A stretch of 64,000 bases of DNA from RPQJ01 sp963793675 (GTDB lineage Bacteria > Pseudomonadota > Gammaproteobacteria > Steroidobacterales > Steroidobacteraceae): the NCBI GenBank assembly GCA_963793675.1, contig CAWCBA010000008.1:1-64000 (forward strand). Direction: 5' to 3'. This document shows, piece by piece, positions 36,584-46,654 of this stretch (within the stretch, counting starts at the first letter, position 1; each line of letters opens with the position of its first letter). Under the pieces are notes generated by a model. It was not told where the DNA came from. It did not search any database and worked only from the letters and a program-made list of their open reading frames with translations. The position numbers and the translations under genes are program-made.

Positions 36584-36614
36584 GCGCTGCGTCGTTACGG
36601 GCTCGACGCAGCGC
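36584..36614. terminator. Hairpin between convergent genes
   Basis: GCGCTGCGTCG (36584-36594) pairs perfectly with CGACGCAGCGC (36604-36614) around a 9-base loop. It lies between the stops of the DUF502 gene and the outer-membrane protein gene. There is no T run on either side, so it is a possible bidirectional terminator only. Confidence 0.5.
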
Positions 36615-36627
36615 GCGGCTGCGTGCG

Positions 36628-37299
36628 TCAGAAACGCCAGCCGTACTGGACCTTTATCGAATCGAGCTGGGTGTTTGAAACGTCGCCGCCGATGTCCAGC
36701 TGATAGATGCTGTAGTCGGCGCGGACGAAAGAGTTGCCCATGAAGTCGTAGCGCAGGCCCAGGCTGCCGCCGTACGAAAAGTCAGTTCCCGAGAACGTCC
36801 GCGAGTAGTTGCCGCAGATGTATCCCCAGTACGGGTGCCACCAGCAGCCGGTCACGGGCGGTCCCTTCGCGACATTCGAATCGAGATTCGTCCAGCCCAG
36901 CCCGAGTTCGACGAACGGCGTGAACGGGCCGTCCAGGAAGTTGTACGTCCCCTTGAAGCGGAAGTCGTACTGCGACAGCGTGTGGTCGATCCGCGCCGTG
37001 GTCCCCGAACCCTCCGCATCGGCGATGATCGCGGTGTAGTCGGGGCGCAGGTAACTGAAGTCCCCGCCCAGCGCCAGCTTGTCCGTGATGTTGTAAGCCA
37101 GTCCGAACGTGAAGCCGAGATCGCTCTTCAGGTCGAGCGACGAACCACTCTTGCCAGCCGACTTCTGGCCGTACTGGTAGACGCCACCCAGGGAAAAGTC
37201 CCAGGTGTTGGCCCGGCTGCCGCTGGCACCGAAACTCTGGGCAAACGACATCCCGGGTACTGCCACCAGCAGGAGCATCGCTAGCGTGGTCGCGCGCAT
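36628..37299 (-). CDS. Outer-membrane beta-barrel protein
   Basis: A 223-residue protein from ATG 37299. Signal peptide TTLAMLLLVAVPGMSFAQS. The mature part alternates short hydrophobic strands with polar loops as in 8-strand barrels: WDFSLGGVYQYGQK, GFTFGLAYNITDKLALGGDF, YDFRFKGTYNF, FTPFVELGLGWTN and, at the end, IKVQYGWRF with a C-terminal Phe. It looks like the OmpA/OmpW-like small barrels, with two Cys in the loop GCWWHPYWGYICG. It may form a pore or have a structural role. It is convergent with DUF502 and downstream of the carboxymuconolactone decarboxylase-like gene. Confidence 0.8.
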   Translation of the reverse strand: MRATTLAMLLLVAVPGMSFAQSFGASGSRANTWDFSLGGVYQYGQKSAGKSGSSLDLKSDLGFTFGLAYNITDKLALGGDFSYLRPDYTAIIADAEGSGTTARIDHTLSQYDFRFKGTYNFLDGPFTPFVELGLGWTNLDSNVAKGPPVTGCWWHPYWGYICGNYSRTFSGTDFSYGGSLGLRYDFMGNSFVRADYSIYQLDIGGDVSNTQLDSIKVQYGWRF

Positions 37300-37410
37300 T
37301 TCTCGTCCCTTGAACATATGAAGTCACCTGAACACATGAAGTTACCCGAAGACATGAAGTTACCGTCGAAGTTCCACCACGGCAGGGCGATGTTTCTGCC
37401 GCTGCCGGGA

Positions 37411-37792
37411 CTACTTCGGGGTGCTAGCCTGAGCGGTTGCAAGCGCGGCCAGTTCTTCCTTGAGGATCGGTGCGCCCAGCGACAGGGTGTGGATGCCGAT
37501 CGCGCTGACCAGTTGCAGCACCGCCATGATCTGCTCCTTGGTGGCGCCCAGCGCGAGCGCCTGGCGGATATGACGACGGACGCCCGGCGCGTACATATGG
37601 GTGCAGGAGGCATTGACGGCGATGAAGACGAGCTCGATGGTCTTCCTTGTCGAGCGCGCCGGAACGCATGGGCAGCGAGCCCATGTCGATGAATTTCTCG
37701 GTCCACAACGGATCCAGCTCGGCGAAGTCGTCCCAGACGTCGTTCCAGGCGCCTGTCTGGCGCAGATGATCTGAGATCGGTGTGTTGCTCAT
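37411..37792 (-). CDS. Carboxymuconolactone decarboxylase/AhpD-like protein (one frameshift)
   Basis: A 126-residue all-helical protein. Start ATG 37792 with a near-perfect GGAGGA. The sequence runs NTPISDHLRQTGAWNDVWDD, LWTEKFIDMGSLPM, then, after one extra G near 37645 (GACAAGGAAGACC), KTIELVFIAVNASCTHMYAP, VRRHIRQALALGATKEQIM, AVLQLVSAIGIHTL. The VNASCTHMY segment with a single Cys followed two residues later by His matches the CMD core (CxxCxxH in AhpD, but here only one Cys is present), so it is probably not an AhpD peroxidase. Downstream of the LysR gene across a putative operator. Confidence 0.75.
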
Positions 37793-37845
37793 GGCGTCCT
37801 CCTGCTCGCAATTGCCCAAATACTAGCCGTTCGTCTGCCGCGGGA

Positions 37846-37882
37846 ATTGTCGCAGCAGGACAGAAAAGTCTTTGGCGACAAT
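37846..37882 (-). promoter_or_regulatory. Inverted repeat, candidate LysR operator upstream of CMD gene
   Basis: ATTGTCGC (37846-37853) and GCGACAAT (37875-37882) form a perfect 8-bp inverted repeat separated by 21 bp. It lies 54 bp before the CMD-family start and 104 bp after the LysR stop, on the promoter side of the CMD gene. A -10-like TAGTAT (minus strand, near 37825-37830) follows. LysR regulators bind dyad sites of this kind, but T-N11-A spacing is not met at the arms. Confidence 0.45.
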
Positions 37883-37985
37883 CCAGTGGAACCGGCCGGG
37901 CGCCGCGTACCGGCATCCCGGGCAGCCTCGCATCGCCGGTTCTGCCGGTTGCGGCAGGCGTCGATCCTATCGCCAGGTCGCAGAG

Positions 37986-38941
37986 TCAGAGTCTGCGGCA
38001 GACACGCTTCAGCTGGGCGCGCAGCCATCGGTGTTCGCGGTGCTGTTCGCGGCTCTCGTGCCACACCATGTAGATCGGGACGGCCGGACCTCCAGCGGCA
38101 GTGGCGCAATGGCCAGGCCGAACTTGTCCGGCGTACAACTCGGCGATCCGGCGCGGTGCGACGCCGATCAGCTGCGAGCCGGACAGCACGGCCGGCAATG
38201 CCAGCCAGTTGTTGATCGTGACGCGAACATCCCAGCGGCTTGCCGATCGTGGCCAGCAGGAAGCCGATGTCGTCGATGCGCGCATCGCCCTCGCGCGCGG
38301 TACGGCCGACGTGCCCGCTGGCCACGAATTCCTCGAGCGAAATGCTCGTCTTCGGCGTGTCCGGGATCCGCGTTCATGAGGACGACCCGCGTTTCCAGGA
38401 ACAGCACTTCGCACCGGAACTCCGGTGCCGGCCAGCGGGAACGTAGTCGATCAGCAGATCGATGTCGCCGAACCGCAGCGGCTTCTCCAGGTCGGAGGAA
38501 AGTCCCGTGGTCGCCTTGATGGTGGTGCCGGGAGCGTTGCGTTCGATTGTCGCCAGGAGCTTCGGGAGAATGACGACTTCGTAGTAGTCCATGCCCTGCA
38601 ATCGAAAACGACTGGATTCGGCCGGCCCGCAGTCCTGGCGTCGTGTCCAGCCCCATCTCGAGGAGACTGAGCGCCTGGCGCACGATCGGCGCCAGCTCGA
38701 CGGCAACGGGCGTCGGGTGAATGCCGCGTCCGTCGCGCACAAACAGGTCGTCCTTGGCGACGCGGCGCAACCGGTTGAGCGCGTTGCTCATCGCCGGTTG
38801 ACTCATGCACATGCGGGCCGCCGCACGGGTGAGATTGCCCTCGGTGAAGATCGCGTCAAAGACGGCGAGGAGATTCAGGTCGAGTTGTTCGGACGCATCT
38901 GCAGTCCTTCCTGATCCGCGGGGCATGGAATCAGCGGACAC
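37986..38941 (-). pseudogene. LysR-family regulator, several frameshifts
   Basis: A LysR-type regulator of about 316 residues that can be read only across several frame changes. The N-terminal wHTH is intact: LDLNLLAVFDAIFTEGNLTR, AAARMCMSQPAMSNALNRLR, LFVRDGRGIHPTPVAVELAP. Then a shift gives LQGMDYYEVVILPKLLATIE and LRFGDIDLLIDYVPAG; another gives FRCEVLFLETRVVLMNADPG; another gives EFVASGHVGRTAREGDARID and IGFLLATIGKPLG; the last gives VTINNWLALPAVLSGSQLIG through to the normal ending LRAQLKRVCRRL. The frames fit the substrate-binding domain throughout. Frame breaks are near 38640, 38430, 38370 and 38225. Likely regulates the CMD gene, or the DUF3604 operon upstream of it. Start 38941 or the ATG at 38926. 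Confidence 0.72.
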
Positions 38942-39020
38942 GAAAGCGAATACTGGCGAACCGGCGGCTGGGCAGGCGTCGTCCGCAGGAACTGCGACAG
39001 CCTGTCAGGAATGTACCTCG

Positions 39021-40923
39021 TCACCCGCCCGGCGTGTACCAGATGGGCGAGGTGTAGGCGCGCTCCTGCACATCCACCGGTGCGCCGTGCGGAATCTTCA
39101 CGCCGAACACCTTCGCGTCGTAGGTCGTCCAGCGCGGGGTCGGAATCTCGATGACGCGCACGTAGTAGAACGCGCGCTGGCCGGGGTCGAAGTTGCTGTC
39201 GGTCCAGAACACCTGCAGAAAGGGTGCGCCAATGGCGTTGGTATAGCTCGCATCGGCCACGTTGACGGTGCTGCCGACCGGCGGCACGTCACCGTCACTG
39301 CCCGGCTTGCGATTGCCCGACCAGGCGACGTCGTAGACCTGCTCGCGGGCGGTGCCATCGGCTGCAAGCCAGCCCTTGATCACCTGCACGCGATCGAGGT
39401 TGGCGCCTTCCGGATCGCGCAGTGCGCGGATCAGGAAGCCGGGCCTGGCGCCGGCCGGCGCATGCTGCAGATCGCCGCCCATCGGCACACCATGCTCGTA
39501 GCCGTGCTTGGCGAAGTCCGAACGGTCCAGGTCCGCGGTCTTGAATCCCCAGCCGCCGAACACCCGGACCATCATCCGGGTGCCGGTCGTGGCGTAGACC
39601 TCCTTGCGGGCGAGTGCGTCCCAGATGGCCTGCGCGGGTGTTCTCCCGCGCCCAGACTGCGGCGATGCCGGCGGCCGCCGTCTGCCACGCAAAGGTCTTG
39701 TCGCTGTCCTTCGCCGAAAACCGCCCGACCAGCGGCTCGTTGAAGCGAATGGGGTCGGCGGTCGGTTCCAACGCAACAATCTTGCCAAAGTAGTTGTCTT
39801 CTTCCGCCGTCGAGAGCCCGGTATGCGAGTCGGTGCTGCCGATCAAGCCGAACTTGAACGGGTTGGCGCCGAGACTTGCCTGGTAGGCGAGGCCACGCTT
39901 GAAGGCCTCGCGTGCGTATTCGCGCGGGAGCATCCCGGGCGTCTTGGGCTGGGGCCCGAAACTGCCCTTGTCCCAGGTGTAGAAGTCGGCGAACTTGTCC
40001 CTGGGAGAGAGCCTGGGATGCGCCTCGCTGTCGCCCTTCATCTGCGTGACCTCATAGATCGGCTCCCAGCGCATCCGCCGCTCGGCGTAGGCGCGGTCTA
40101 GCGGGCGACGATCCGTGTAGGTCACGTCATCGAACATCAGTCCGTTCGACAGGTTGCCGTTGTGCGGGATGGCGAGCAGGCGTACTCCGGCGGTCTTCTC
40201 GGCCTTTTCCATCCAGTCCCACAGCCGCTCGGGATCCTCGGTGTCGTAGGCCGAGATCGGCACGATCTTGTCCGCCGTCTCCTTGCCGCCGCGGAAGATC
40301 ACGTTGCGGTGCAGGTTGTTGCCGTCAGGCGTAGAGGTCCACTCGAAGCCGATGAAGGCGGTAAATTGTCCGGGGATGTTGTTACGTTCCGCTGCCTCGG
40401 TCGCCTTGAGCCACATGCTCTTGCCGAAATCGGATCCGGCAAGCGGGTCCTTGCCGGTCTGTGACGCCAGCTCCCAGAACTCGTAGCCCGCGAATTTGCT
40501 CTCCAGCGTGCCTGGCGCCATGATCTCCGAGATCTTGCGACCAAATTCGGTAGCGAGCAGCTGCGGGTCGCGGTTGGCGACCGCCGTCGGCAGTCCCAGG
40601 TTTTCGGAATGGTCGGATACCACCAGGAAGTCGAGCGGCCGCCCAAGTCGCGCCGGCAATCCGGTCGACGAGATCACCGTCTGGCCCCTGGCGAAGCGGA
40701 ACGCATCGTCCGGCGTCAGCGTCGCACCGATGAGACCCGCGTCGGGCGAGAATGCGGTGTGCAGGTGCGTGTCGCCGAAGAACACCCGGTCGGGGAAATT
40801 CTGCGCGGGATAGGGCGAATAGACCGTGCCAGGCTTGGGCGCGACCCCCGGCGCATCCTGAGCGGCGGCGAAACCTGCCACTGCGCACAGGGTGGCCGCT
40901 GTCAGAATTGCGATCAGTTTCAT
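39021..40923 (-). CDS. Exported DUF3604 protein (PHP-like), one frameshift
   Basis: About 633 residues with a signal peptide (LIAILTAATLCAVAGFAAAQ). The DUF3604 signature is clear: VFFGDTHLHTAFSPDAG (His53 and His55, a PHP-type metal motif), FLVVSDHSENLGLP, IPHNGNLSNG, FKFGLIGSTDSHTGLSTAEE, then ENTR and, after a +1 change near 39630, QAIWDALARKEVYATTGTR and RVFGGWGFK. The family is thought to be a metal-dependent hydrolase or phosphatase of the periplasm or outer membrane. Last gene of the operon after the outer-membrane protein at 40963. Its place with a TonB receptor and a kinase suggests removal of a leaving group from the imported substrate, an inference. Confidence 0.82.
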
Positions 40924-40962
40924 GCATGACTCCTGAGCGGATCAGATTGCGCTGGTGCAGTA

Positions 40963-41783
40963 CTAGCGCGGGAACAGCAAGGTCACGGCGACCCGGAAAC
41001 CAAGTCCTTCAGGTCCACCGTCGAAATGCCTGGCGAAGTAACGCGGGCCGGCCTGCACCTGGATCAGCTGGTCTCCTATCGAAGTCACCTTCGACACCAG
41101 CAGTACCAGCGGTACGTTCCATTGCTCGTTTTCCCAGTCGTAGGTGGTTTCGGTCTGGAGGTCGAACGACCAGGCGCTTGCCGTGGTGTATCCCACGAAA
41201 GGCTGCATGAACGTGGAGTTTACGTCGCTGCGCTTGCCGTCGCCGGCAAACGACCAGATGTGGTTGGCCAGGAAGCCGTAAGTCCACGGGCCCTGTTGTT
41301 TCAGTGCGACCGCCGTGGGACCAGCGCCCCATTTACCAGTACCAATGCAACCGGTCGGTCGATGTCGGCAGCAGGAGCACGGGACCAGCACCCCAGATCC
41401 AACCACTGATGGAAGGATTTCACCGGGGAGAAGAACAAACTCTGGATCGGTATCGCCGAAGTCCCGGATTGACTGCCACTACCAGGGAAGATGTCGTGCT
41501 GGCGAATTAGCGGAACGATCGTACGACTGATGAGGTTCCAGTCTTCGTTGAGCGAAAAGGGGATCACCGGTTGCACGACAAAGGCAACGCGCGAACCTTC
41601 GTCGAGGGCTCCGATGTTGTCGTCGACATTGACCTGGAGTGGAACCGAGACCAGCGAGGAGACCGGGTTCGCCAGTTCCTTCGCCAGCTCTGCCGCGTCC
41701 GGTTCGGCGAGCGCCGCTGTGGCGATCGCATTCGCCGCCAGCAGGGCGACGAGATACGACGGGACGCGGCCGGTGCTTGGCAT
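40963..41783 (-). pseudogene. Outer-membrane transporter-family protein, two frameshifts
   Basis: About 272 residues if two extra bases near 41340-41410 are ignored. Signal peptide (YLVALLAANAIATAALAEP). The first part reads ELANPVSSLVSVPLQVNVDD, LNEDWNLISRTIVPLIRQ and PIQSLFFSPVKS. The middle frame supplies GAGPVLLLPTSTDRL and the last frame KWGAGPTAVALKQQGPWTYG, HIWSFAGDGKRSDVNSTFMQ, ETTYDWENEQWNVPLVLLVS and a C-terminal LFPR. These are typical of a proteobacterial barrel family related to MetA-pathway phenol-degradation outer-membrane proteins, often labelled transporter. Function unproven. It lies 33 bp after the aminotransferase gene. Confidence 0.65.
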
Positions 41784-41816
41784 GTTCAGCTTCTCCAGGT
41801 CATTCGGCAGCGTGAG

Positions 41817-43199
41817 TCAGGTTTTCGATGTTGCAAGGGACAGCGCTATGTCGAGCTTGTCCATCAGCAGGTCCACGTTGTCTCTTGAGAACGGCAGGGG
41901 AGGCCGGATCTTGATCACGTTGCCGTGCCGTCCGGTGACGCCGATCAGGACACCGTGCTCGCGCATGGCTTCCGCTACGGCCAGGGCCGCGTTGCGCTCA
42001 GGTTCCTTGCTGCCGCGGTCCACGACGAGTTCGAGCCCCATGAAAAGGCCTCGTCCGCGCACGTCACCAATCAGTTGGTGCTGCTGCTGCAACTCCAGCA
42101 ACCCCGCGCGAAGATATGGCGACACATCGACCACGTGCTCCCGCAGGGCTTCGTCCTCGAGGACGTCGAGCACGGCATTACCAGCCGCCGCGGACACCGG
42201 GTTTCCTCCGAAGGTATTGAAATAGAGATTCTGTTTGCTGAACTGCTCGAGAATGTCCATGCGAGTGACGACCGCGCCGACGGGATGTCCGGCCGCTATC
42301 GGTTTGCCGAGGGTGACGATGTCCGGTATGACGTCGTAGTGTTCGAAGCCCCACATCGTTCCGGTGCGAGCGAACCCTGCCTGTACTTCATCGGCGATGC
42401 ACAGGCCACCGGCAGACCGCACCCGGCGGTAGACGTCCGTGAAGTAGTCCTGCGGCGCCTCCAGGGTGCCCTGGGAATCAAAGATGCTGTCGCAGAGAAA
42501 GGCTGCCAGACCGCTGCCGCAGGCATTCAGTTGGTCGATCGCATCGCCGACCAGCGAAGCGTACTGCGCCCCCGCCGGCCTGCCAGGCCCGAACGGTCCG
42601 CGATACGTATTCGGCGGCTCGACTGCAGCAACGTATGCCGGCCGCGACCCGGGTTTACTGGTACAGGTGGAAAGCTCGTTGGTCCGGCCGGAGTTGCCAT
42701 GGTAGGAATTCTCCATGACGACCGCGCCCGTCCGTCCGGTGACGGATTGAGCAATGCGCATGGCCAATTCATTGGCCTCGCTTCCGGTGCAGACGAATAA
42801 GCAGACGTCGAGGCTCCCCGGGAAGGTGCTGGCGAGGCGCTCGGCGTAAGTGACGATGCCTTGGTGCAGGTAGCGGGTATGCGTGTTGAGGAGCCTTGCC
42901 TGCCGGCAGATGGCCTCAACCACTCGCGGATGACAGTGCCCGACGCTGGCGACGTTGTTGTAGCAGTCGAGGTATTGGCGGCCTTCCTGGTCGTACAGCC
43001 AGACACCTTCCCCCCGCACGACGTGCACCGGGTTGCGGTAGAAAAGCATCGAGCCGCCCACGTGCGCTTCGCGCCGGAGAATGAGTTCGCGATTGAGCGC
43101 ATTTCCGGCCAGCCCGGTGCTTCCCAGCGCGGCGGGGCCCGGCCCTTCTGTCGAGTCGTCGCTCACAGGTTCTCGCTCATCCGCCATCGCCACCGTCAT
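41817..43199 (-). CDS. Class III PLP enzyme, ethanolamine-phosphate/hydroxylysine-phosphate lyase-like
   Basis: A 460-residue PLP enzyme of fold type I. Motifs: YDQEGRQYLDCYNNVASVGH with GHCHPRVVEAICRQARLLNT, LFVCTGSEANELAMRIA (phosphate cup), SYHGNSGRTNELS, LCIADEVQAGFARTGTMWG (Asp), and Lys299 in VTLGKPIAAGHPVGAV. NNVASVGHCHP and ADEVQAGF are hallmarks of the AGXT2L/phospho-lyase group, which eliminates phosphate and ammonia from phosphorylated amino alcohols. It lies directly after an APH-type kinase gene and overlaps it by 23 bases, supporting a kinase then phospho-lyase route. Start ATG 43199 is chosen; 43187 also in frame. Intact. Confidence 0.83.
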   Translation of the reverse strand: MTVAMADEREPVSDDSTEGPGPAALGSTGLAGNALNRELILRREAHVGGSMLFYRNPVHVVRGEGVWLYDQEGRQYLDCYNNVASVGHCHPRVVEAICRQARLLNTHTRYLHQGIVTYAERLASTFPGSLDVCLFVCTGSEANELAMRIAQSVTGRTGAVVMENSYHGNSGRTNELSTCTSKPGSRPAYVAAVEPPNTYRGPFGPGRPAGAQYASLVGDAIDQLNACGSGLAAFLCDSIFDSQGTLEAPQDYFTDVYRRVRSAGGLCIADEVQAGFARTGTMWGFEHYDVIPDIVTLGKPIAAGHPVGAVVTRMDILEQFSKQNLYFNTFGGNPVSAAAGNAVLDVLEDEALREHVVDVSPYLRAGLLELQQQHQLIGDVRGRGLFMGLELVVDRGSKEPERNAALAVAEAMREHGVLIGVTGRHGNVIKIRPPLPFSRDNVDLLMDKLDIALSLATSKT

Positions 43200-44222
43200 G
43201 CGGGATGGCCGCCAGGAAGTCGTCCACCATCTTCATGACCCCTTCCAGCACGACCGGGCCGAGTGTCCTGGCCGTGTCGGTCTCGCTTCTGGTATGGATC
43301 CAGCCAAGGTAGGCAAAACCGCGCATGAGAAGAAACAGCGGCAGCCGCCGCTCGAATTCCGGCGGGAGCGCACGCACCTGCTGATAGCCCGAGGCCATCG
43401 CTTCGAGCAGCTCGTTGCAACGTTCTTCGCCTGACGCGAAGAACAGCGCGGTGGCGAAATCGAACAGATGCCAGCCGAAACCCCCGTCATCGAAATCAAT
43501 GACGCGCACGGTGCCATCGGCATCGACGAGGAAGTTTTCGGGCAGGGTGTCGGCGTGGATCAGTCCGTAACGGTCCTTGGCTCTGCCGTAGGCCCGAAGC
43601 TCTGCTCTCGCCTTGTCCCGCGCCGCAAGGAGACGTGCGCGACGCGCATCGTCGAGAAGTTCGAGTTCCCAGAAGCGCCCCCACCATGGCTGCTCGCCAA
43701 GCAAGCCGGCCTCGTCCCAGGCGTGACGCGAAAATCCCGGGGCAACTCCCAGCGACTGGAAAAGTCGTGCATGCCGGCAACGAGTTGGCCGATCAAACGG
43801 TAGTTCTTCCGCGCCGTGGCCAGGTCCCCGAGGCCCGCTTCGATGGATCCGATGTCCTTCCCGTCGACCCAGGCCAGTACGTCCACCTGGCGGGGTTCCG
43901 GGACGGCAGGCACGGAGACTGTCTTGAACAGTTCTCCGTCCAGTGCAGGAATGACCGCCGGCGTGTGGACCCCGAATGCGTCAAGTGCCTTCATCCACTG
44001 CAACTCTGAATGCAGTTCGGCGTTCGAATGGTAGCCAGCGCGGTGGACGCGCATCACGGCGCGCGTGCCGTCAGCGCACTGCAGGCTGAACACCGCGTTC
44101 TCGCGTTGCTTGATGATGGCGGCGCGAGCACCGGACATGCCCCAGAGCGGCAAGGCTTGTTCGACCAGACGCTGGAACGACGGTGTCTTGCCGGCGTCGT
44201 CCAGCGAATAGAAATTGCTCAT
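43177..44222 (-). CDS. APH-fold small-molecule kinase (hydroxylysine/homoserine kinase-like), one frameshift
   Basis: About 348 residues from ATG 44222 (AAGGAGTACCC before it, excellent). The N-lobe has IIKQRENAVFSLQCADGTRA and RAVMRVHRAGYHS. After a -1 change near 43740 in a C run, restoring one C gives PPGFSRHAWDEAGLLGEQPW. The C-lobe has the APH catalytic loop LIHADTLPENFLVDADG (Asp base in HAD, Asn metal ligand) and VIDFDDGGFGWHLFDFATAL (DFD). Such kinases phosphorylate small alcohols or amino alcohols such as hydroxylysine, homoserine or choline. It lies 47 bp after the TonB receptor 2 gene and overlaps the PLP-lyase gene. Confidence 0.82.
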
Positions 44223-44269
44223 GGGTACTCCTTGCCTCGGGCAGCCTCGCGTGTCGGGCGTTCCGTCGA

Positions 44270-46482
44270 CTACCAGTGATAGTCGACCGAGACCGATGCC
44301 CACCGTGGCCGGACGTACACGTCCTGACGCACGCCAATGGCGTCACCGAGATCAAAGGAGTAAGCGATGACCGCCTCGTCGGTGACGTTCTGGACCGCGC
44401 CCGCAACCGTCCAGCGGCGGTCGTCGCTCGTCCAGGCCACCCTCACGTTGCCCAGCGTATAAGAACCCTGCTCCATCGCGGGGCTCCCCAGCGGGTCGAA
44501 GTGCTGGCTTCCCACGTAGTTCATGTCCGCCTGCAGCGACATTTCGCCGCCCCAGGGCACCGCGAATCCATAACGAACCAGCCCGTTGAGGCTCCAGTGC
44601 GGCGCGAGCGGCATCGGTCTGTCCTTGACCGTGGTGACGCCGCCCACCAGCGCGCCCTTGTCCGCCACGTTTTCCACTACGGCGTCCAGATAGGATGCGC
44701 CCACGGCGATGTCCCAACCGTCCGCCGGTGATGCGGCGAGTTCCAGCTCTCCGCCCTTGACGTTGGCGTCGTTGTTGAAGAGATAGTTGGTGAGTGTCTG
44801 GCCGTCGAACAGGAAGGCCTGATAATCGGTGTAGTCGTAGTAGAAGACCGCGCCATTCAGCCTTGCCGCTCCGCCGAGGATGGTCGACTTGAATCCGGTC
44901 TCGTAACTGGTGAGCCTTCCTGGCCGACCGGGACGCGGGTCGGGTCGAACAGCCCGTCCGTGCCGGTGGGAGCGAAGAATCCGAGGTTGAACGTACCGCC
45001 TTTGAACGCATTGGAAGTTGACGCGTAGAGCAGCAGGTCTTCGGATGGTTTCCAGTTCAGGCGCGCAAGGTAAGAGACGTTGTTCTTGTCGAACTTCGCA
45101 AGGTCGCCCACGGAAGCCTGGTTGAACACGGCGCTGTCCACCACGCCCACCCCCGGGACGACCGTGTCCCAGATGGTTTCCATGTGCTTGTTTTCCTGTG
45201 TGTAGCGCAGGCCCGCCACGGCGGTCCAGTCGGGGGCGATGTCGTATTCGTACTGCCCGAAGGCCGCCCAGGTGTCGGTCCCCATGTCCCAGCTCACGTC
45301 CTGGACGATGCCAAAAACGGGCACATCGCCAACCTGCTTGCCGCGGTTCTTGTAGCTCATGTAGTAGAGGCCGCCGACCCAACGCGATCGATTGCCGTCG
45401 CCCTGCAGGCGCAGTTCCTGCGTGATCTCGTCCCCCCGCGGCTTGAAGGTGGTGTTGAACACGTCGACGGGGGAGGCGTCGGGATCCTGGGAGAAGTTCT
45501 TGTCGAGTTGTTCGAAGCCGGTGATGGACGTCAGCGTCATGTCGGCGACGTCCCATTCGACCCGCAACAGGCCTGACTGCACCTTGCTGTTCAGGCTACT
45601 CGGACGGTTTGGTTCCACCGATCGCGGGTCACGGTTGCCATTGGCGTAACCGAAAAAGTCCGTCGGCGCTTCAACGGAAAGGCCCGTGACCGGGTCTGGC
45701 GCCAGGCCTTGGTGCACGTAGGGGTTGCCGCCGTCGTTGTCGTTTTCACCGGCTTCCAGTTTCAGCAGCACGGACAGCCCTTGCGCGGGCTCGAACTGCA
45801 CCTGACCGCGAACCCCCCACAGCTTGAGTGCATTGCCATCCTTGCCGCCCGGGTACAGGTTCTTGTTGATGCCGTCGTGTACGCTGTAAATGCCCGACAG
45901 GCGTGCGGAGATCGTATCCGTGATCCCGCCACCAACGGCGCCCTCGGCTTTCAACTCGCCGAATTGCCCGGCGGTCAGTGCCGCGTAGCCTTCATTCTGC
46001 TGGGTAGGCCTTGCCGTGACGTAGTGCACCAGGCCGCCGGTTGCGTTGCGCCCGAACAGCGTCCCCTGCGGACCGCGCAACACCTCGGCCCGGTCCAGGT
46101 CGAACAGCTGGAAGTCGAGGCCCGACAGGTTCGCCTTGTAGAACTCGTCGACGTACACGGCGGAAGGACTCTCGTTGTGCTCCGAGTAGTCCATGAGGCC
46201 GACTCCGCGGATGCTCACCGTCGCGATGTTGCCCTCGCCGTTGTTCTGCGCCGTGATCAGGCCCGGTGTCTGTGAGGCGAGCTGGATGCTGCTCTCGAAG
46301 CCGAGCTTCTTCATCTGGTCGCCGCTGAAGGCCGTAACCGAAATGGGCAGGTCCTGCACCGACTCGCTGCGCTTCTGCGCCGTGACGATCACCTCTTCCA
46401 GCACTTCGGCCCGGACCGTCGTCGTGGCGATCGCCAGTGAGACCGCTATTGCCAGCGGCATTGGCGTCAGTTCGCATTTCAT
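44270..46482 (-). CDS. TonB-dependent receptor 2 (one frameshift)
   Basis: About 737 residues. Start ATG 46482, with GGGAGG 6-8 bases upstream. Signal peptide LTPMPLAIAVSLAIATTTVR. TonB box EEVIVTAQKRSESVQDLPIS; plug SIRGVGLMDYSEHNESPSA, VYVDEFYKANLSGLDFQLFD, AEVLRGPQGTLFGRNATGG; barrel with LNSKVQSGLLRVEWDVADMT, WAAFGQYEYDIAPDWTAVAG, LLLYASTSNAFKGGTFNLGF and C-terminal ASVSVDYHW. A -1 change near 44920 joins GTDGLFDPTRV to LTSYETGFKSTILGG. It is a paralogue of receptor 1 (same VGxxxNESPSAVYVDE and GENDNDGGNPY elements). First gene of the operon receptor-kinase-lyase-OM protein-DUF3604, transcribed from the 22-bp-repeat promoter at 46655-46692. Confidence 0.9.
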
Positions 46483-46654
46483 GATCACCCTCCCGGAATG
46501 AAATTGACGTGCTTCGTGTCAGCGTCTGGCCGCTCGCGCGTTGCGGCGCGGCATGGTTGCCGCATCGGCTGCAACAGTGCGTGGTCCTGTTGTTTTCTGT
46601 CCCGCGACACGGCAATCGCGAGGCATGAACACTAGCAACGTGGCGGAATCAACA

